Origin: Waterburya agarophytonicola KI4 | Lineage (GTDB): Bacteria; Cyanobacteriota; Cyanobacteriia; Cyanobacteriales; Xenococcaceae | Assembly: GCF_020640915.1 (NCBI RefSeq) | Contig: NZ_JADWDC010000046.1 | Coordinates: forward strand, 1-39,931 | Length of the DNA: 39,931 nucleotides | Direction of reading: 5' to 3' | In this document: in pieces, positions 18,201 to 26,801 of the stretch | Layout of the letters: each line of letters opens with the position of its first letter | Position numbering within the stretch: position 1 is the stretch's first letter | Position numbers and translations under genes: made by a program | Notes under the pieces: model-generated | Databases searched by the model: none | The model's input: the letters and a program-made list of their open reading frames with translations, nothing else | What the model was told of the DNA's origin: nothing

Positions 18201-18706
18201 TGGCTATCCAAGCATAAGATTGTCTTTACTGACGAACACTCATATTGCAGACTATTAAGACGACCAATGTAGTTGCTTATACCTATCAATAAACGACATG
18301 AAGTTTGGTCAATCATATCCCGCAAACGACTGTCAGGCAAATCTGTATTCAAGGGCAGATAAACTGCTCCAGCTTTAAGAGTGCCTAGTAAGGTTACAAC
18401 TAGCCAAAAATCACACCCGAAGAAGGCACCAACACAATCACCTTGTTTTAGTCCATTGAATTGGATAAAGCGAGCAATGCGATCGGAGTATAAATCTAGT
18501 TCGGCATAGGTTATGTTCCTGTCTCGATCTACAATGGCGATCGCTTGAGAATTTTTTTGAACTTGGTGTCGAAATAATTCACCAATATTTGCCGTAGCTG
18601 GGAAACTTTTGGTTGTGTCATTGTAACGGTATATTAAGGTAGATATAGAATCTGCATCATCTCCCCGCCCTAAGTCCCCCAGTTGAATATCACCAATCTT
18701 CATCAT
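15296..18706 (-). CDS. NRPS: A domain with embedded methyltransferase, T, TE (terminating module)
   Basis: This 1136-aa enzyme activates, methylates and releases the second unit. The A domain begins at about 40 (A2 motif LKAGAVYLPL, 110-119) and is interrupted at about 185-410 by a SAM methyltransferase (LDIGCGSG, 239-246). It resumes at A3 (FTSGSTGRPKG, 453-463) and ends with A10 (NGKIDK, K797). The carrier Ser is S857 in GGHSL. The thioesterase has GYSAG (S979) and GHHDN near its end. Hand alignment to PheA reads the pocket as D-A-K-N-A-G-I-D-I-K; I recognise no substrate, although Lys at position 239 also occurs in a Glu code. There is no C domain here; condensation is supplied by the partner's C-terminal domain. 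The start overlaps the partner's stop by ATGA. Confidence 0.92.
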   Translation of the reverse strand: MMKIGDIQLGDLGRGDDADSISTLIYRYNDTTKSFPATANIGELFRHQVQKNSQAIAIVDRDRNITYAELDLYSDRIARFIQFNGLKQGDCVGAFFGCDFWLVVTLLGTLKAGAVYLPLNTDLPDSRLRDMIDQTSCRLLIGISNYIGRLNSLQYECSSVKTILCLDSHNIMAEAEAESPRMSPEVWDYTATTATTAIEASGWRHGLGGLVLTEVEIGEYLDNIEYKLKPYLNSNIRLLDIGCGSGLTMRRLAPQVGEYVGIDLASSALTWSQKLAEKNRLTNVHLLQLAAHELESLDFTQFDVIVIASVVQSFPGLNYLRQILTASLAQLNNGGIIFCSHIWNPSQRKVFINTVGSEAVEDSLFVHCDFWRDWQAHQARIQQVDITPLHLPETSTLGRYSYDVLLHTAQSANNLTSNVKPLKMQVDQRFLETLDKLPSPKGSHPDAPAYIIFTSGSTGRPKGVKVKTRSLINLLYWYQDLGNINSDTNLIQVISSNFDASIKNYLAPLLFGGKLILFQNKPFDPQALLQAISHHQINILNPGVPSMFYPVLELARANKYSELQSLKLLALGGEPPIMTRLRLWLTHTNCRAELVNIYGPTECTDIALCHQIKKEDWQLDSFPPIGKPLPNIRAYILNDRLNPQVLGAIGELYLAGEGLGIEYLGNPEKTAQAFIPDPFFSGKLMYRTGDLAYRRTDGSIVYSGRCDNQLKIRGVRIELEEIEQRMRTYPGVREAVILPFQDGEEHLELIGYVTPLSTVKELSVKLLHEWLTVELPTAMVPAKIYQIGNLPRNLNGKIDKRQLPNPKQIENIASNTDKLTQKPRTKTEQILLRIWHEVLSNSNIGIDDNFFDAGGHSLKTAVLASKISQYFDISFSVSQVYEAQTIAAQAKVIEAEYTLQQKFSAKNLHLLNHKGYPLLFCFPPISTSTWSFLDLAQELSSSYSVYAFDFLLTEDRIQQYARAIKSIAEDRPFALIGYSAGASLAFSVAQYLEAEKTKVAHLLILDSIWRTLSPAYSEVYIEQIVTHYLDNPRFDELYPESEGRQRWEERIRTFARVYSNGQDSGTIAAPITLITTTENNFNASNMQNWQEASRHSFQKILGNGHHDNLLERPNVSANAALIHETISISFEAMFEK

Positions 18707-21700
18707 TGTTTCTCTTGAAGTACTACATGATTAGCCAATTGTTCGAGCATATTTAATAACCGATGACAGGTTTGCGACCGCAAGCAACTAGTACGATATT
18801 CCAAACTTAATAGTAAATTTTCATCCCGTTGATTCACGAATAATGTTAGATCGAATTTTGCCGTATCAAAAAATATTTGCTCTAATTGCCTTGAATCGAG
18901 CAGCGAATCTGTTTGGTTAGTTGGCATTACTTCCTCAAAACTTTGAAAAGCAAATAATACGTTGAATAGTGGCTGGCGGTCAGGACGCCGAGATGGGTTT
19001 AGTTGGCGAATTATTTCATCCAAAGGAGCTGCTTGATGATTTAGTGCTTCAGCAGTAATTTGAGCAATCGTACCAGCCAATAGGGCGAAGGTCATTGAGT
19101 CGGTAATTTGAACCCGAATCGGTAAGATGTTCACCATTAAACCTACGAGACGTTCTAATTGTGGGTGAGTACGTCCAGCAGCCCCCATACCTACACAAAT
19201 ATCAAACTGTTTTGTAAGTTTGAACAGTAATAGCAAAAACAGCGACAAAATTAGACTGGCTAATGTTATGCCATAATTTTGAGCCAGCTCCTCTAAATCT
19301 TTTACTAAGGATGCAGAAATTATTCGCTGAACGGTGCTACCGTGAAACTGTTTCGTCTCGTCTTCAGAATCAATTGGAAGAGTAAGTTCTGGCGGTACAT
19401 TAGCTAATTGTTTTAACCAGTATGCAATAGATGGTTCATAATTTTGCTTAGTATGCCAGACTGCATAGTCTTTGTATTGTAGTAATACAGGCGGTAGTTT
19501 GGGATAAGAACCATCACATAATTGTTTATAAGCCTGATTAATTTCATCAAACAATATCATCAAAGACCAACCATCTATTACCAAGTGATGAAAGGTAAGT
19601 AACAACCTCCATGTATTACCAGGCAATTTCAGAACGACCAATCTCAACAATGGTGGTGCTTCAAGCTGAAAAGTTATGTTAGCTTCGCAAGTTGTTAAAG
19701 TTTCTGCTTGGATAATTGCATCAGATGCTCCAGTTAAGTCATGTACTGTAGGAAAAATGGAAATTTCTTCTGGAGATAATATAAATTGTTTTGGTTCGCC
19801 ATCAACTGTCATAAATCCAGTACGCAAAGCTTCATGACGATGAACTATTAACGTCAGAGCTTCTGCTAATCTAAGGATATCTACACTGGAGACATCCCAA
19901 ACTAAAGGCACGTTATAGGCTTTAGAACCAGCTTCCATTTGACAGAGAAGCCACAGGCGTTTTTGGGCATGAGATAAAGGATAATCGGGTCGATCTTCAA
20001 CTTGCGGAATTAGGTTTAAGGGGGTAGTTTTTTTCTCTTGGATCAAAACTGCGATCTCTCGAACACATCGCCGATTGTAAATATCTGCAATTGAAAGATT
20101 GATACTCAAATGTTTGTGAATGCGACCAGTAATCTGGGCCGCTTTGAGGCTATGACCGCCAAGCAAGAAAAAGTCATCAGTAATACTTTGGACCTGTGTT
20201 CCTAATACTTCTTGCCAAATCTCTAAGACAATTGATTCAATTTTATTAGTTGGAGGAACAATCTTAGTTGTAGACTGCTGCTCTAAAATCATTGTTTCCA
20301 AGACTTTGAGGTCAATCTTTCCATTTTGATTATGTGGTAAGCGATCGAGTACTCGGATTTGGTTGGGTATCATGTAATCTGGCAAACGCTCAGTTAAAAA
20401 AGTGCGTGCCATCTTACTATCTACTTCATCGTCTGTAGCAATGAAAGCAACTAAAGCAGTATCCATTTTGTTTTTCTGCGCGATGACTGCTGCCTCTTTT
20501 ACTCCTGTTAAATGTAATAAAGTTGCACTTATTTCCCCAAGTTCAACGCGATAACCACGAATCTTGATCTGCTCATCAGAACGACCAACAAATAAGAGCC
20601 ATCCCTCTGGTGAGATATACCCTAAATCACCAGTGCGATAAACACGTTCGTTTGGATACAAGGGATCGGCAAGAAAACTTCTTTTGGTAAGTTCAGGTTG
20701 ATTCAGATAACCTTTCGCTAGACCAGCTCCAGCGACGTAAATATCCCCTATCGTATTTGGTAGAACGGGTTCTTGCTTTTCATTTAAAACATAGACACGT
20801 GTATTAGGTAAAGGATAGCCAATGGGAACTTTTCCCTCAACTGAAGTAAATTTTGAGGTAATGGGAAAATAAGTACTATCCGTACAATTTTCTGCGGGGC
20901 CATACATATTAGTTACAGTTAAATGGCTGCTAGCTTTATGGGCATACAAACGTTCTATTAAAGCAGGATGAACGGCTTCGCCACCTGTAACAATATGTTT
21001 GAGGGATGGTGGTGGATCTTCAGCTAAACCGCGATCAATAAGTGCCAGTAAAAAAGGCGTAACTACATTGATAATCTCAATATCGTGGTCGCGTATATAT
21101 TTGAGAAAAAGAGCAGGATCGCTGCGGATAATATCGTTGACAATATGAATTTCATTACCAGTAATCAGACAAGAAAGACATTGTTGAATAGCTGCATCAA
21201 AGATGAAGGAAGCTGATAATAATTCACGTACTTGGTTTCCCAATGGCTTATATAAAATTTGCTCTAAAGCGTAAATAAGATTGGTAACAGCATGTCGCTG
21301 AATCGATACACCTTTAGGCTCTCCTGTAGAACCAGAAGTATAAACTATATATGCCAGTTCATTGGGATCTATATTTGATGTTAGTGATAAGTCATCAACT
21401 TTTTGCTGTGTAAGTCTAACAATATCAACAATTATTGATGCTGATTTTGGAACCTGAAATTTTGTTTCGTTAGTCACCAGCAACAGTTTAACCTCACTAT
21501 CTTGGAGCATATAACTCAGCCGTGCTTCTGGTGCTGTCGGATCGAAAACAACAAAAGCTCCTCCAGCCTTTAAGATAGCTGCCATCGCTAACGGTATCCA
21601 TTGACTACGGGGTAAAAATAAACCTATAACAACACCAGGTTTAACTCCATAATGAGTTTGCAATATAGAAGAAATATGTCGAACAGACGAGGCTATTTCA

Positions 21701-21864
21701 GCAAAATTTAATTTGACTTGCCCAGCAATTATTCCATATTGATTTGGTGTAGTGTTGGCACGAGAAATGATTTCAGTTTCAAGTCCATTTAAAGATATAG
21801 TCAGAGGCGAGCCGATTAGGATAGAACGCTTTGAATGATTTTCCTCGATTTCAACGTTTGACAT
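18703..21864 (-). CDS. NRPS: A-T-C (loading module plus condensation domain)
   Basis: I chose the ATG at 21864 (MSNVEIEENH), which overlaps the carbamoyltransferase stop by 14 bp; longer frames run deeper into that gene. The 1053-aa protein contains an A domain at about 25-525 (A3 VYTSGSTGEPKG at 174-185, A10 NGKIDLK near 514-520), a carrier domain with Ser572 in GGHSL, and a condensation domain from about 628 (C1 SHAQKRLWLL, catalytic HHLVIDG at 759-765, later GRTHPQLERLVGLMVN). The pocket read by hand alignment to PheA is D-A-Q-N-V-G-M-T-D-K, which I cannot assign. Ending in C and lacking a starter C domain, it loads residue one and joins it to residue two carried by the next protein. No docking domain was recognised. 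Confidence 0.92.
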   Translation of the reverse strand: MSNVEIEENHSKRSILIGSPLTISLNGLETEIISRANTTPNQYGIIAGQVKLNFAEIASSVRHISSILQTHYGVKPGVVIGLFLPRSQWIPLAMAAILKAGGAFVVFDPTAPEARLSYMLQDSEVKLLLVTNETKFQVPKSASIIVDIVRLTQQKVDDLSLTSNIDPNELAYIVYTSGSTGEPKGVSIQRHAVTNLIYALEQILYKPLGNQVRELLSASFIFDAAIQQCLSCLITGNEIHIVNDIIRSDPALFLKYIRDHDIEIINVVTPFLLALIDRGLAEDPPPSLKHIVTGGEAVHPALIERLYAHKASSHLTVTNMYGPAENCTDSTYFPITSKFTSVEGKVPIGYPLPNTRVYVLNEKQEPVLPNTIGDIYVAGAGLAKGYLNQPELTKRSFLADPLYPNERVYRTGDLGYISPEGWLLFVGRSDEQIKIRGYRVELGEISATLLHLTGVKEAAVIAQKNKMDTALVAFIATDDEVDSKMARTFLTERLPDYMIPNQIRVLDRLPHNQNGKIDLKVLETMILEQQSTTKIVPPTNKIESIVLEIWQEVLGTQVQSITDDFFLLGGHSLKAAQITGRIHKHLSINLSIADIYNRRCVREIAVLIQEKKTTPLNLIPQVEDRPDYPLSHAQKRLWLLCQMEAGSKAYNVPLVWDVSSVDILRLAEALTLIVHRHEALRTGFMTVDGEPKQFILSPEEISIFPTVHDLTGASDAIIQAETLTTCEANITFQLEAPPLLRLVVLKLPGNTWRLLLTFHHLVIDGWSLMILFDEINQAYKQLCDGSYPKLPPVLLQYKDYAVWHTKQNYEPSIAYWLKQLANVPPELTLPIDSEDETKQFHGSTVQRIISASLVKDLEELAQNYGITLASLILSLFLLLLFKLTKQFDICVGMGAAGRTHPQLERLVGLMVNILPIRVQITDSMTFALLAGTIAQITAEALNHQAAPLDEIIRQLNPSRRPDRQPLFNVLFAFQSFEEVMPTNQTDSLLDSRQLEQIFFDTAKFDLTLFVNQRDENLLLSLEYRTSCLRSQTCHRLLNMLEQLANHVVLQEKQ

Positions 21865-23425
21865 AACAATTATTTTTAGTAACGAAGCCATCAAGTTGAT
21901 GAGTTTTACAATATTCCTTGAGATCGCTAGTACGATTGATGAAACCGCGCCCATTAAAATTCAAAGAAGTATTGCACATAACGCCGTAGCCAGTAAGTTC
22001 TTTAAAAGCACGAAGTAAACAGTATAAATTGGGATTTTGTTGCTCATTTACTGTCTGAGTGCGTGTACTACCATCCACATGAGTAATAGCTTTAAGAGCC
22101 TCCGTTTTTACCCTATGAAAAAAGAGCATATAGGGACTAGGAGTATGACAGTCAAAATATAAAGAAGCATCTTCTTCTAAGCAAATAGGAGCAATAGGAC
22201 GATAGTTTTCGCGTTGCTTAATCGCGTTCAAACGATTTTGAGTTTCTTGAGTGAAAGGAGCAGCTAATATTGAACGATTGCCCAAAGCTCGTGGTCCAAT
22301 CTCACAGAGACCTTGAGCCCAACCAATGATCCCACCATCTCGAATAAATGCGGCTATCCAACTATAGTCCAGGGGTATAACTTTAAAGTCATCATCCTCC
22401 TTACCATCATCATCATCAATGAATTTTTGACCTGCATAAACATTCCATTCAATCTTTGCGTTACCAGTAAAATGATGTTGTGCGTCGATTGCAGTACCAA
22501 TTCCTGACCCTGTGTCGTTTGTACAGGGTGGTACAAAAACTTCCTTAAATAAACCACTATTTTCCCACTTGGTATTCCATTCACAATTTAATCCACAACC
22601 TCCAGCTATGATCAGTGGATAATTTTTAGTTAAATGTTCACGAGCAAAAAGGTGAAACCGCTCAAAAATAGCATCTGAATATTTTCCTGCAAGCTGCTTG
22701 AAAGCATTATTGGTAACGCCAATATTATAGAATGGTGAATCTTGAAAATCTTCTTTTTGCGTAGACAGTAAGATACCATCACGAGCTAACAAATAATCAA
22801 TCACTTTCTTTTCTTCAGAAGTTGGCAGCGATCGATCTGAAAAAGCTGCTAAAGCCATTAATTTACCAGGATCGCTGAAGCGAAAGTGACTTTTAATTGG
22901 TGGAAAAGTAGGATCTGCTATTCTAAACAAAAAAGCATACTTGTTACCAGGGTCGGTGAGTACACGTCCCAAATGAGTTATATTTACATTTTCATCGATT
23001 AAATAAAAATCCCCCAAGTTTCCTTCCCATACTAAACAGTAGACAGGTTGTCCTTGAGGAAAGGGGGATAGACCGTAAGCACAATATATATGCGATCGCT
23101 CATGAGTGGAAGTATATAGATGTATCGACTTGCCAAAAAATTTTTGAGTAGTACAGTCTGCTTTCTGAAGCCCATAATATCCAGCATGAGAAGCTTTTTC
23201 TACAGAATGCCAACCCTTGACCCAACCACCGATTGCAACGATATCAGGCAGATCGTTGAGTAGTGTAGCAGCCTCTACTATTGTTGTTGGTGTAATAGAT
23301 TCGTAACGAGGAAAAGAATCTTTCTCTGCCTCAAGTGAGAACAATAAACTACCATTTTTAATTGCAGTAATTTGTCCGTCATGACCTGGTTTTAGTGCCA
23401 ATATAGAGCACAAAGGTTGACTCAT
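21851..23425 (-). CDS. O-carbamoyltransferase (NodU/CmcH/TobZ family)
   Basis: This 524-aa enzyme should transfer carbamoyl from carbamoyl phosphate to a hydroxyl through carbamoyl-adenylate. The N-terminal Kae1-like half has KPGHDG (H15) and HERSH (H108, H112, the metal-binding pair). AGGCGLNCEWN and NDTGSGIG follow near 275-310. The YrdC-like C-terminal half has GPRALGNRSIL and RENYRPIAP. The acidic stretch FIDDDDGKEDDDF (about 335-347) is an odd insertion. It is the first gene of the minus-strand operon and shares a divergent promoter region with the ATP-grasp gene. Carbamoylation of the NRPS product, or of a hydroxyl made by the co-encoded oxygenase, is the natural reading. SxtI of saxitoxin belongs to the same family, but no other saxitoxin gene is present. 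Confidence 0.9.
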   Translation of the reverse strand: MSQPLCSILALKPGHDGQITAIKNGSLLFSLEAEKDSFPRYESITPTTIVEAATLLNDLPDIVAIGGWVKGWHSVEKASHAGYYGLQKADCTTQKFFGKSIHLYTSTHERSHIYCAYGLSPFPQGQPVYCLVWEGNLGDFYLIDENVNITHLGRVLTDPGNKYAFLFRIADPTFPPIKSHFRFSDPGKLMALAAFSDRSLPTSEEKKVIDYLLARDGILLSTQKEDFQDSPFYNIGVTNNAFKQLAGKYSDAIFERFHLFAREHLTKNYPLIIAGGCGLNCEWNTKWENSGLFKEVFVPPCTNDTGSGIGTAIDAQHHFTGNAKIEWNVYAGQKFIDDDDGKEDDDFKVIPLDYSWIAAFIRDGGIIGWAQGLCEIGPRALGNRSILAAPFTQETQNRLNAIKQRENYRPIAPICLEEDASLYFDCHTPSPYMLFFHRVKTEALKAITHVDGSTRTQTVNEQQNPNLYCLLRAFKELTGYGVMCNTSLNFNGRGFINRTSDLKEYCKTHQLDGFVTKNNCYVKR

Positions 23426-23570
23426 AAAAAAATGTAAAAGTATATATGTTTTATTCTATGGGAATACGTATCCGTTTAATATAGGATAATTAAACTATTT
23501 CATACAATTGTTTAATTCAGCATTCTCATATTTATAAAACTTCATTAATTTAAAGTTTGGGATGAAATAA
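23426..23570. promoter_or_regulatory. Divergent promoter region of the NRPS operon and ATP-grasp gene
   Basis: This 145-bp AT-rich intergenic region separates the start codons at 23425 (minus) and 23571 (plus). It holds an inverted repeat AATTAAAC (23488-23495) with GTTTAATT (23510-23517) across 14 bp, and a near-palindrome GGAATACGTATCC at 23461-23473. Either could be the operator of a regulator not encoded nearby. The TATATA-like words next to the minus-strand start are consistent with a -10 box. Confidence 0.45.
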
Positions 23571-24536
23571 ATGGTACAGGAAAAAATACAATTACAAATG
23601 CTTAAGGACATAACAAATAAGTATGGTATTGAGATACATTTATTTAAAGATAATCCCATCATCCATTTGCAAAAAGGTAACTATCAGAAATTTATACATG
23701 GTTTTCAGTTTGAATTAAATTCTGATTCAGTGTCAACTATTTGCAAAGACAAAGGTGCAATTTCAATCATTCTCGATTTTCATCAAATTCCTCATGTAGA
23801 GCATCGAACTTTTTCTCTGTCTTCTCAAAAAACTTCGATTAATGAGAGTCTATGGACATCAATACAAAATTTTGCTCAAAAGTATAATTTTGATGTTGTT
23901 TGTAAACCTAATAATGGTTTTTCTGGACAAGACGTATATCATGCTCACTCTCAAAGAGAACTAGAGAAAACCGTACATAAGTTACTTTCTATTTATAGTG
24001 AATTTTGTATTTCTCCTTTTTATAAGGCCGAATTTGAATATCGTGTAATTGTAATAAACGATCGACCAGAATTAATTTGGTGTAAAGAATGCCTTGCTCT
24101 AGTTGGTGATGGTCATTCTAGATTGAAAACATTATTTTCAAACTATATATCATTATTAGACACTCAGAAGATCGCTAAACTTTTTAAGGATTTTGACCAT
24201 TCTATTTTGACATCTGATCGAGTTCTAGCTTATGGAGAAAAGTTTAACTTGAAATGGAAACATAATGAGGCTCTAGGTTCCACAGTAAGTCTACATAATA
24301 ATATTGACCAAGATAAGAAAGATAAGATTAGCAATCTTGCATTGCTAACAGCGCGTAAACTTAACCTTTTTTTTGCTTCAATTGATATTTTGGACTGTAA
24401 TGATGAATTTAAAGTCCTAGAAGCACATACGGCTGTTACTATGGGTCCTGTGATTAGAAATTGTGGTGAAGAAGGATATCAAAAAACTAAAGAAGTTTAT
24501 GATAAAGTCGTCCGCTATATGTTTGATATAGATTAA
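23571..24536 (+). CDS. ATP-grasp ligase
   Basis: This 321-aa protein shows the ATP-grasp plan: FDVVCKPNNGFSGQDVY (about 105-121) as the ATP-binding lysine and glycine-rich loop, SEFCISPFYKAEFEYRVIVI (about 143-162) as the strand with the conserved Arg, and LFFASIDILDC...FKVLEAH near 265-285 with metal-binding Asp and Glu. ATP-grasp enzymes activate a carboxylate as acyl phosphate and join it to an amine or similar. The closest general resemblance is to RimK and cyanophycin synthetase-type grasp domains. Transcribed divergently from the NRPS operon, it may add an amino acid to, or amidate, the product or a precursor. The substrate is unknown. Confidence 0.75.
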   Translation: MVQEKIQLQMLKDITNKYGIEIHLFKDNPIIHLQKGNYQKFIHGFQFELNSDSVSTICKDKGAISIILDFHQIPHVEHRTFSLSSQKTSINESLWTSIQNFAQKYNFDVVCKPNNGFSGQDVYHAHSQRELEKTVHKLLSIYSEFCISPFYKAEFEYRVIVINDRPELIWCKECLALVGDGHSRLKTLFSNYISLLDTQKIAKLFKDFDHSILTSDRVLAYGEKFNLKWKHNEALGSTVSLHNNIDQDKKDKISNLALLTARKLNLFFASIDILDCNDEFKVLEAHTAVTMGPVIRNCGEEGYQKTKEVYDKVVRYMFDID

Positions 24537-24628
24537 GAGTCAAGTACTTTCCTAATCAATCACAGCAGTAATATTTTATCAATATTTTATTTGATGTCTT
24601 TATTCTCAAGCTCATAAGTTAAGATGTC

Positions 24629-24649
24629 AGATTGGAATGACTCCAATCT
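24629..24649. terminator. Hairpin between convergent ATP-grasp and formyltransferase genes
   Basis: A perfect 8-bp stem AGATTGGA / TCCAATCT with an ATGAC loop lies between two stop codons that face each other. It is a plausible bidirectional terminator, although no clear T-run follows on either strand. Confidence 0.5.
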
Positions 24650-24725
24650 AATGATTTCATTTGATTATCTTGTTTGTTTTTAAGACAGGTTTGATGCAAA
24701 AAATAACCATCATTTAAGACTATCC

Positions 24726-25541
24726 TTAGTCCTTAAGCGTAATAATGGGAAGCTTCTTTGTTCTCGATGGATTCTTTAAAATAGTTTTAATAACACCATT
24801 TTTATCAATAAATTCAGTTTGCTTCACTAAATATTTTCCAAATTGCTTCTTAATATTTAGATAACCCAGAGATAAATCTTGTTTAGCGAAGTTTATTTGA
24901 TGACCACACTCAATTCGATTGATTATTTTAGTTACAAGTTCAGTACCAAAATAAGTTAATTTCATATTAATAGAATGAATAGTATCATCAGGTTGAGCAT
25001 CAATTCTCGCTTGAGCAACAATATCGCCACCATCAATTTCAGATGCTAATTTATGGATAGTAACACCTATATTGTAAATATCCCAATTTAGTAATGCCCA
25101 CTCAGTACATGCGGCACCTCGGTAATAAGGGCTTAGTCCCCAATGCAGATTTAATCCTAAATTTACATTATTAATAATTTCAGGCTTCACAATTGAAGTG
25201 CCATGCACTAATAGTAAATCAGGGTGAGTTTCTCTGATTTTTTGACAGACTGTAGGAGAATTGACACTCTTAACTACCATAATTGGAATATCCTTATTGA
25301 GGTTTTTCCAACTATTAGAAAAAAGCTGATCGTATAAATTAGATTTCCATGTTTTTAATAAGAATCTATCTAATAGTGTCCTGGCTGCACCGAATAATCC
25401 TTTGAATTTGATTAAGCCGATTAAAAATTGTGATGAGGATGGCTTTTCGATAACAACAAGGTCTACTTTATGAGTTTCATTGATTTTGTTAACAAAATAA
25501 ACTGTTACTGGCTGTTTTCTGATAAAACAAACAATGCTCAT
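24726..25541 (-). CDS. Formyltransferase (Fmt/ArnA-type, N10-formyl-THF dependent)
   Basis: This 271-aa protein carries the formyl-transfer catalytic triad: N131 and H133 in LNLHWGLSPYYRG, and D170 in EIDGGDI. The N-terminus (MSIVCFIRKQPVTVYFVNKI) fits the Rossmann start of the family. It lacks the usual C-terminal tRNA-binding domain of methionyl-tRNA formyltransferase, so a small-molecule amine or hydroxylamine substrate is likelier. Its start codon sits exactly at the junction with a truncated IS1634-like transposase, so its native upstream region has been lost and any promoter must lie in transposon DNA. Formylation of an N-hydroxylated amine would make a metal-binding formyl-hydroxamate; that is speculation. 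Confidence 0.82.
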   Translation of the reverse strand: MSIVCFIRKQPVTVYFVNKINETHKVDLVVIEKPSSSQFLIGLIKFKGLFGAARTLLDRFLLKTWKSNLYDQLFSNSWKNLNKDIPIMVVKSVNSPTVCQKIRETHPDLLLVHGTSIVKPEIINNVNLGLNLHWGLSPYYRGAACTEWALLNWDIYNIGVTIHKLASEIDGGDIVAQARIDAQPDDTIHSINMKLTYFGTELVTKIINRIECGHQINFAKQDLSLGYLNIKKQFGKYLVKQTEFIDKNGVIKTILKNPSRTKKLPIITLKD

Positions 25542-26801
25542 TTAGATTCTACTTCGTTCCATGTAGATGGGAAATATGAATCCACAGCAAAAGACCCTGA
25601 ACTGGGGGTGATTGAAGTTACTTACGGATATTCGAGAGACCATCGACCAGATTTGAGGCAGTTTGTGATGAATTTGATATGTGTTGGCGATGGAGATATC
25701 CCAGTGCTGATGGAAATAGCCTCAGGAAACCAATCAGATAAAGCAAGATTTGCTGGGTTGCTGGGTGACTTTAAACAACAATGGACATTTGAAGGACTGT
25801 GCATAGCAGATGGCGCACTGTATAGCGTAGACAATATAAATGCTATGAACAATTTACAGTGGCTCACGAGAGTCCCCCTGAGTATCAAAGAAGCATCAAC
25901 CTTGGTAAATAATGAAGTTGAACTAAAACCAAGTACTGTTAAAGGCTATAAGCTAGAAGAATCAAGCAGCGAGTATGGGGGAGTGTCACAACGTTGGCTA
26001 CTGATTGAAAGTAAACAAAGACGGAAATCGGACTTGACACGACTGGCAAAAAAGATTGAGCAACACCAGCAAAAATCTCAACAGGCACTGAAGAAGTTAT
26101 CAGCCCAGGAATTTGCCTGTCCTAAAGGATACCGCTCCGCATATATTGCAGATGCTATCAGCGCGGCACAAAAATTATCGAAGAAATTAAACTGGCATGA
26201 ACTTTCAGATATTCAGACAGTTGAAAAACGCCACTATGGCAAAGCGGGTAAACCAAGTAAAGATGATGTACCAAATCGCATTAATTATCGAGTTACGGCG
26301 ATAGTTAACCCAATAGAAAGTGAAATATCAGCTCAAAATATCCGTTGCGGTCGATTCATTTTAGCGACCAATATTCTCGATTCAGAAAAGTTAAGTCCAG
26401 ATGAAGCTTTACGTGAATACAAAGCACAACAAGGTGTGGAGCGTGGGTTCCGTTTCCTGAAAGACCCTCTTTTCTTTGCGTCCAGTGTATTTCTCAAGTC
26501 ACCCAAACGCCTTGCTGCTTTGGGAATGATTATGTCTTTGAGTCTGTTGGTTTACAACTTAGGTCAGCGTCAACTGCGACAGGCTTTGGCTCAAAAGGCA
26601 CAAACAATTCCTAATCAATTAGGAAAACCAACTGCTACTCCTACACTTCGCTGGGTGTTTCAATGTTTCATAGCAGTTCATCTAGTCGTTTTCCAAGGTG
26701 TTCAAGAAGTTGTGAATTTAACAGATGAGCGACAGCATATCTTAAAGTTTTTCAGCAAGACTTGTCGCCGCTATTATCTTCTCCCTGAGCCAGATTCTTA
26801 A
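25539..26801 (+). pseudogene. IS1634-like transposase, 5' truncated
   Basis: Recognisable transposase begins at HLDSTSFHVDGKYES and runs to the natural C-terminus. The catalytic acidic residues are visible: D in HLDST, D in CIADGALYS, and E in YKAQQGVERGFRFLKDP. About the first 100 or more residues of an IS1634 transposase are missing. The open frame continues upstream to 25470 only because it reads through the complement of the formyltransferase 5' end. No intact element end is seen on the left, and the right side is abutted by the IS5-like element one base after the stop. Confidence 0.82.

Noticed and set aside
22354-22584. 76-codon minus-strand frame inside the carbamoyltransferase gene
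   Set aside because: It overlaps conserved carbamoyltransferase sequence in another frame; low-complexity Met-rich translation.
21851-23425. Saxitoxin (sxtI) assignment from the carbamoyltransferase
   Set aside because: The same family serves many pathways, and no amidinotransferase, polyketide-like SxtA or other sxt gene is present.
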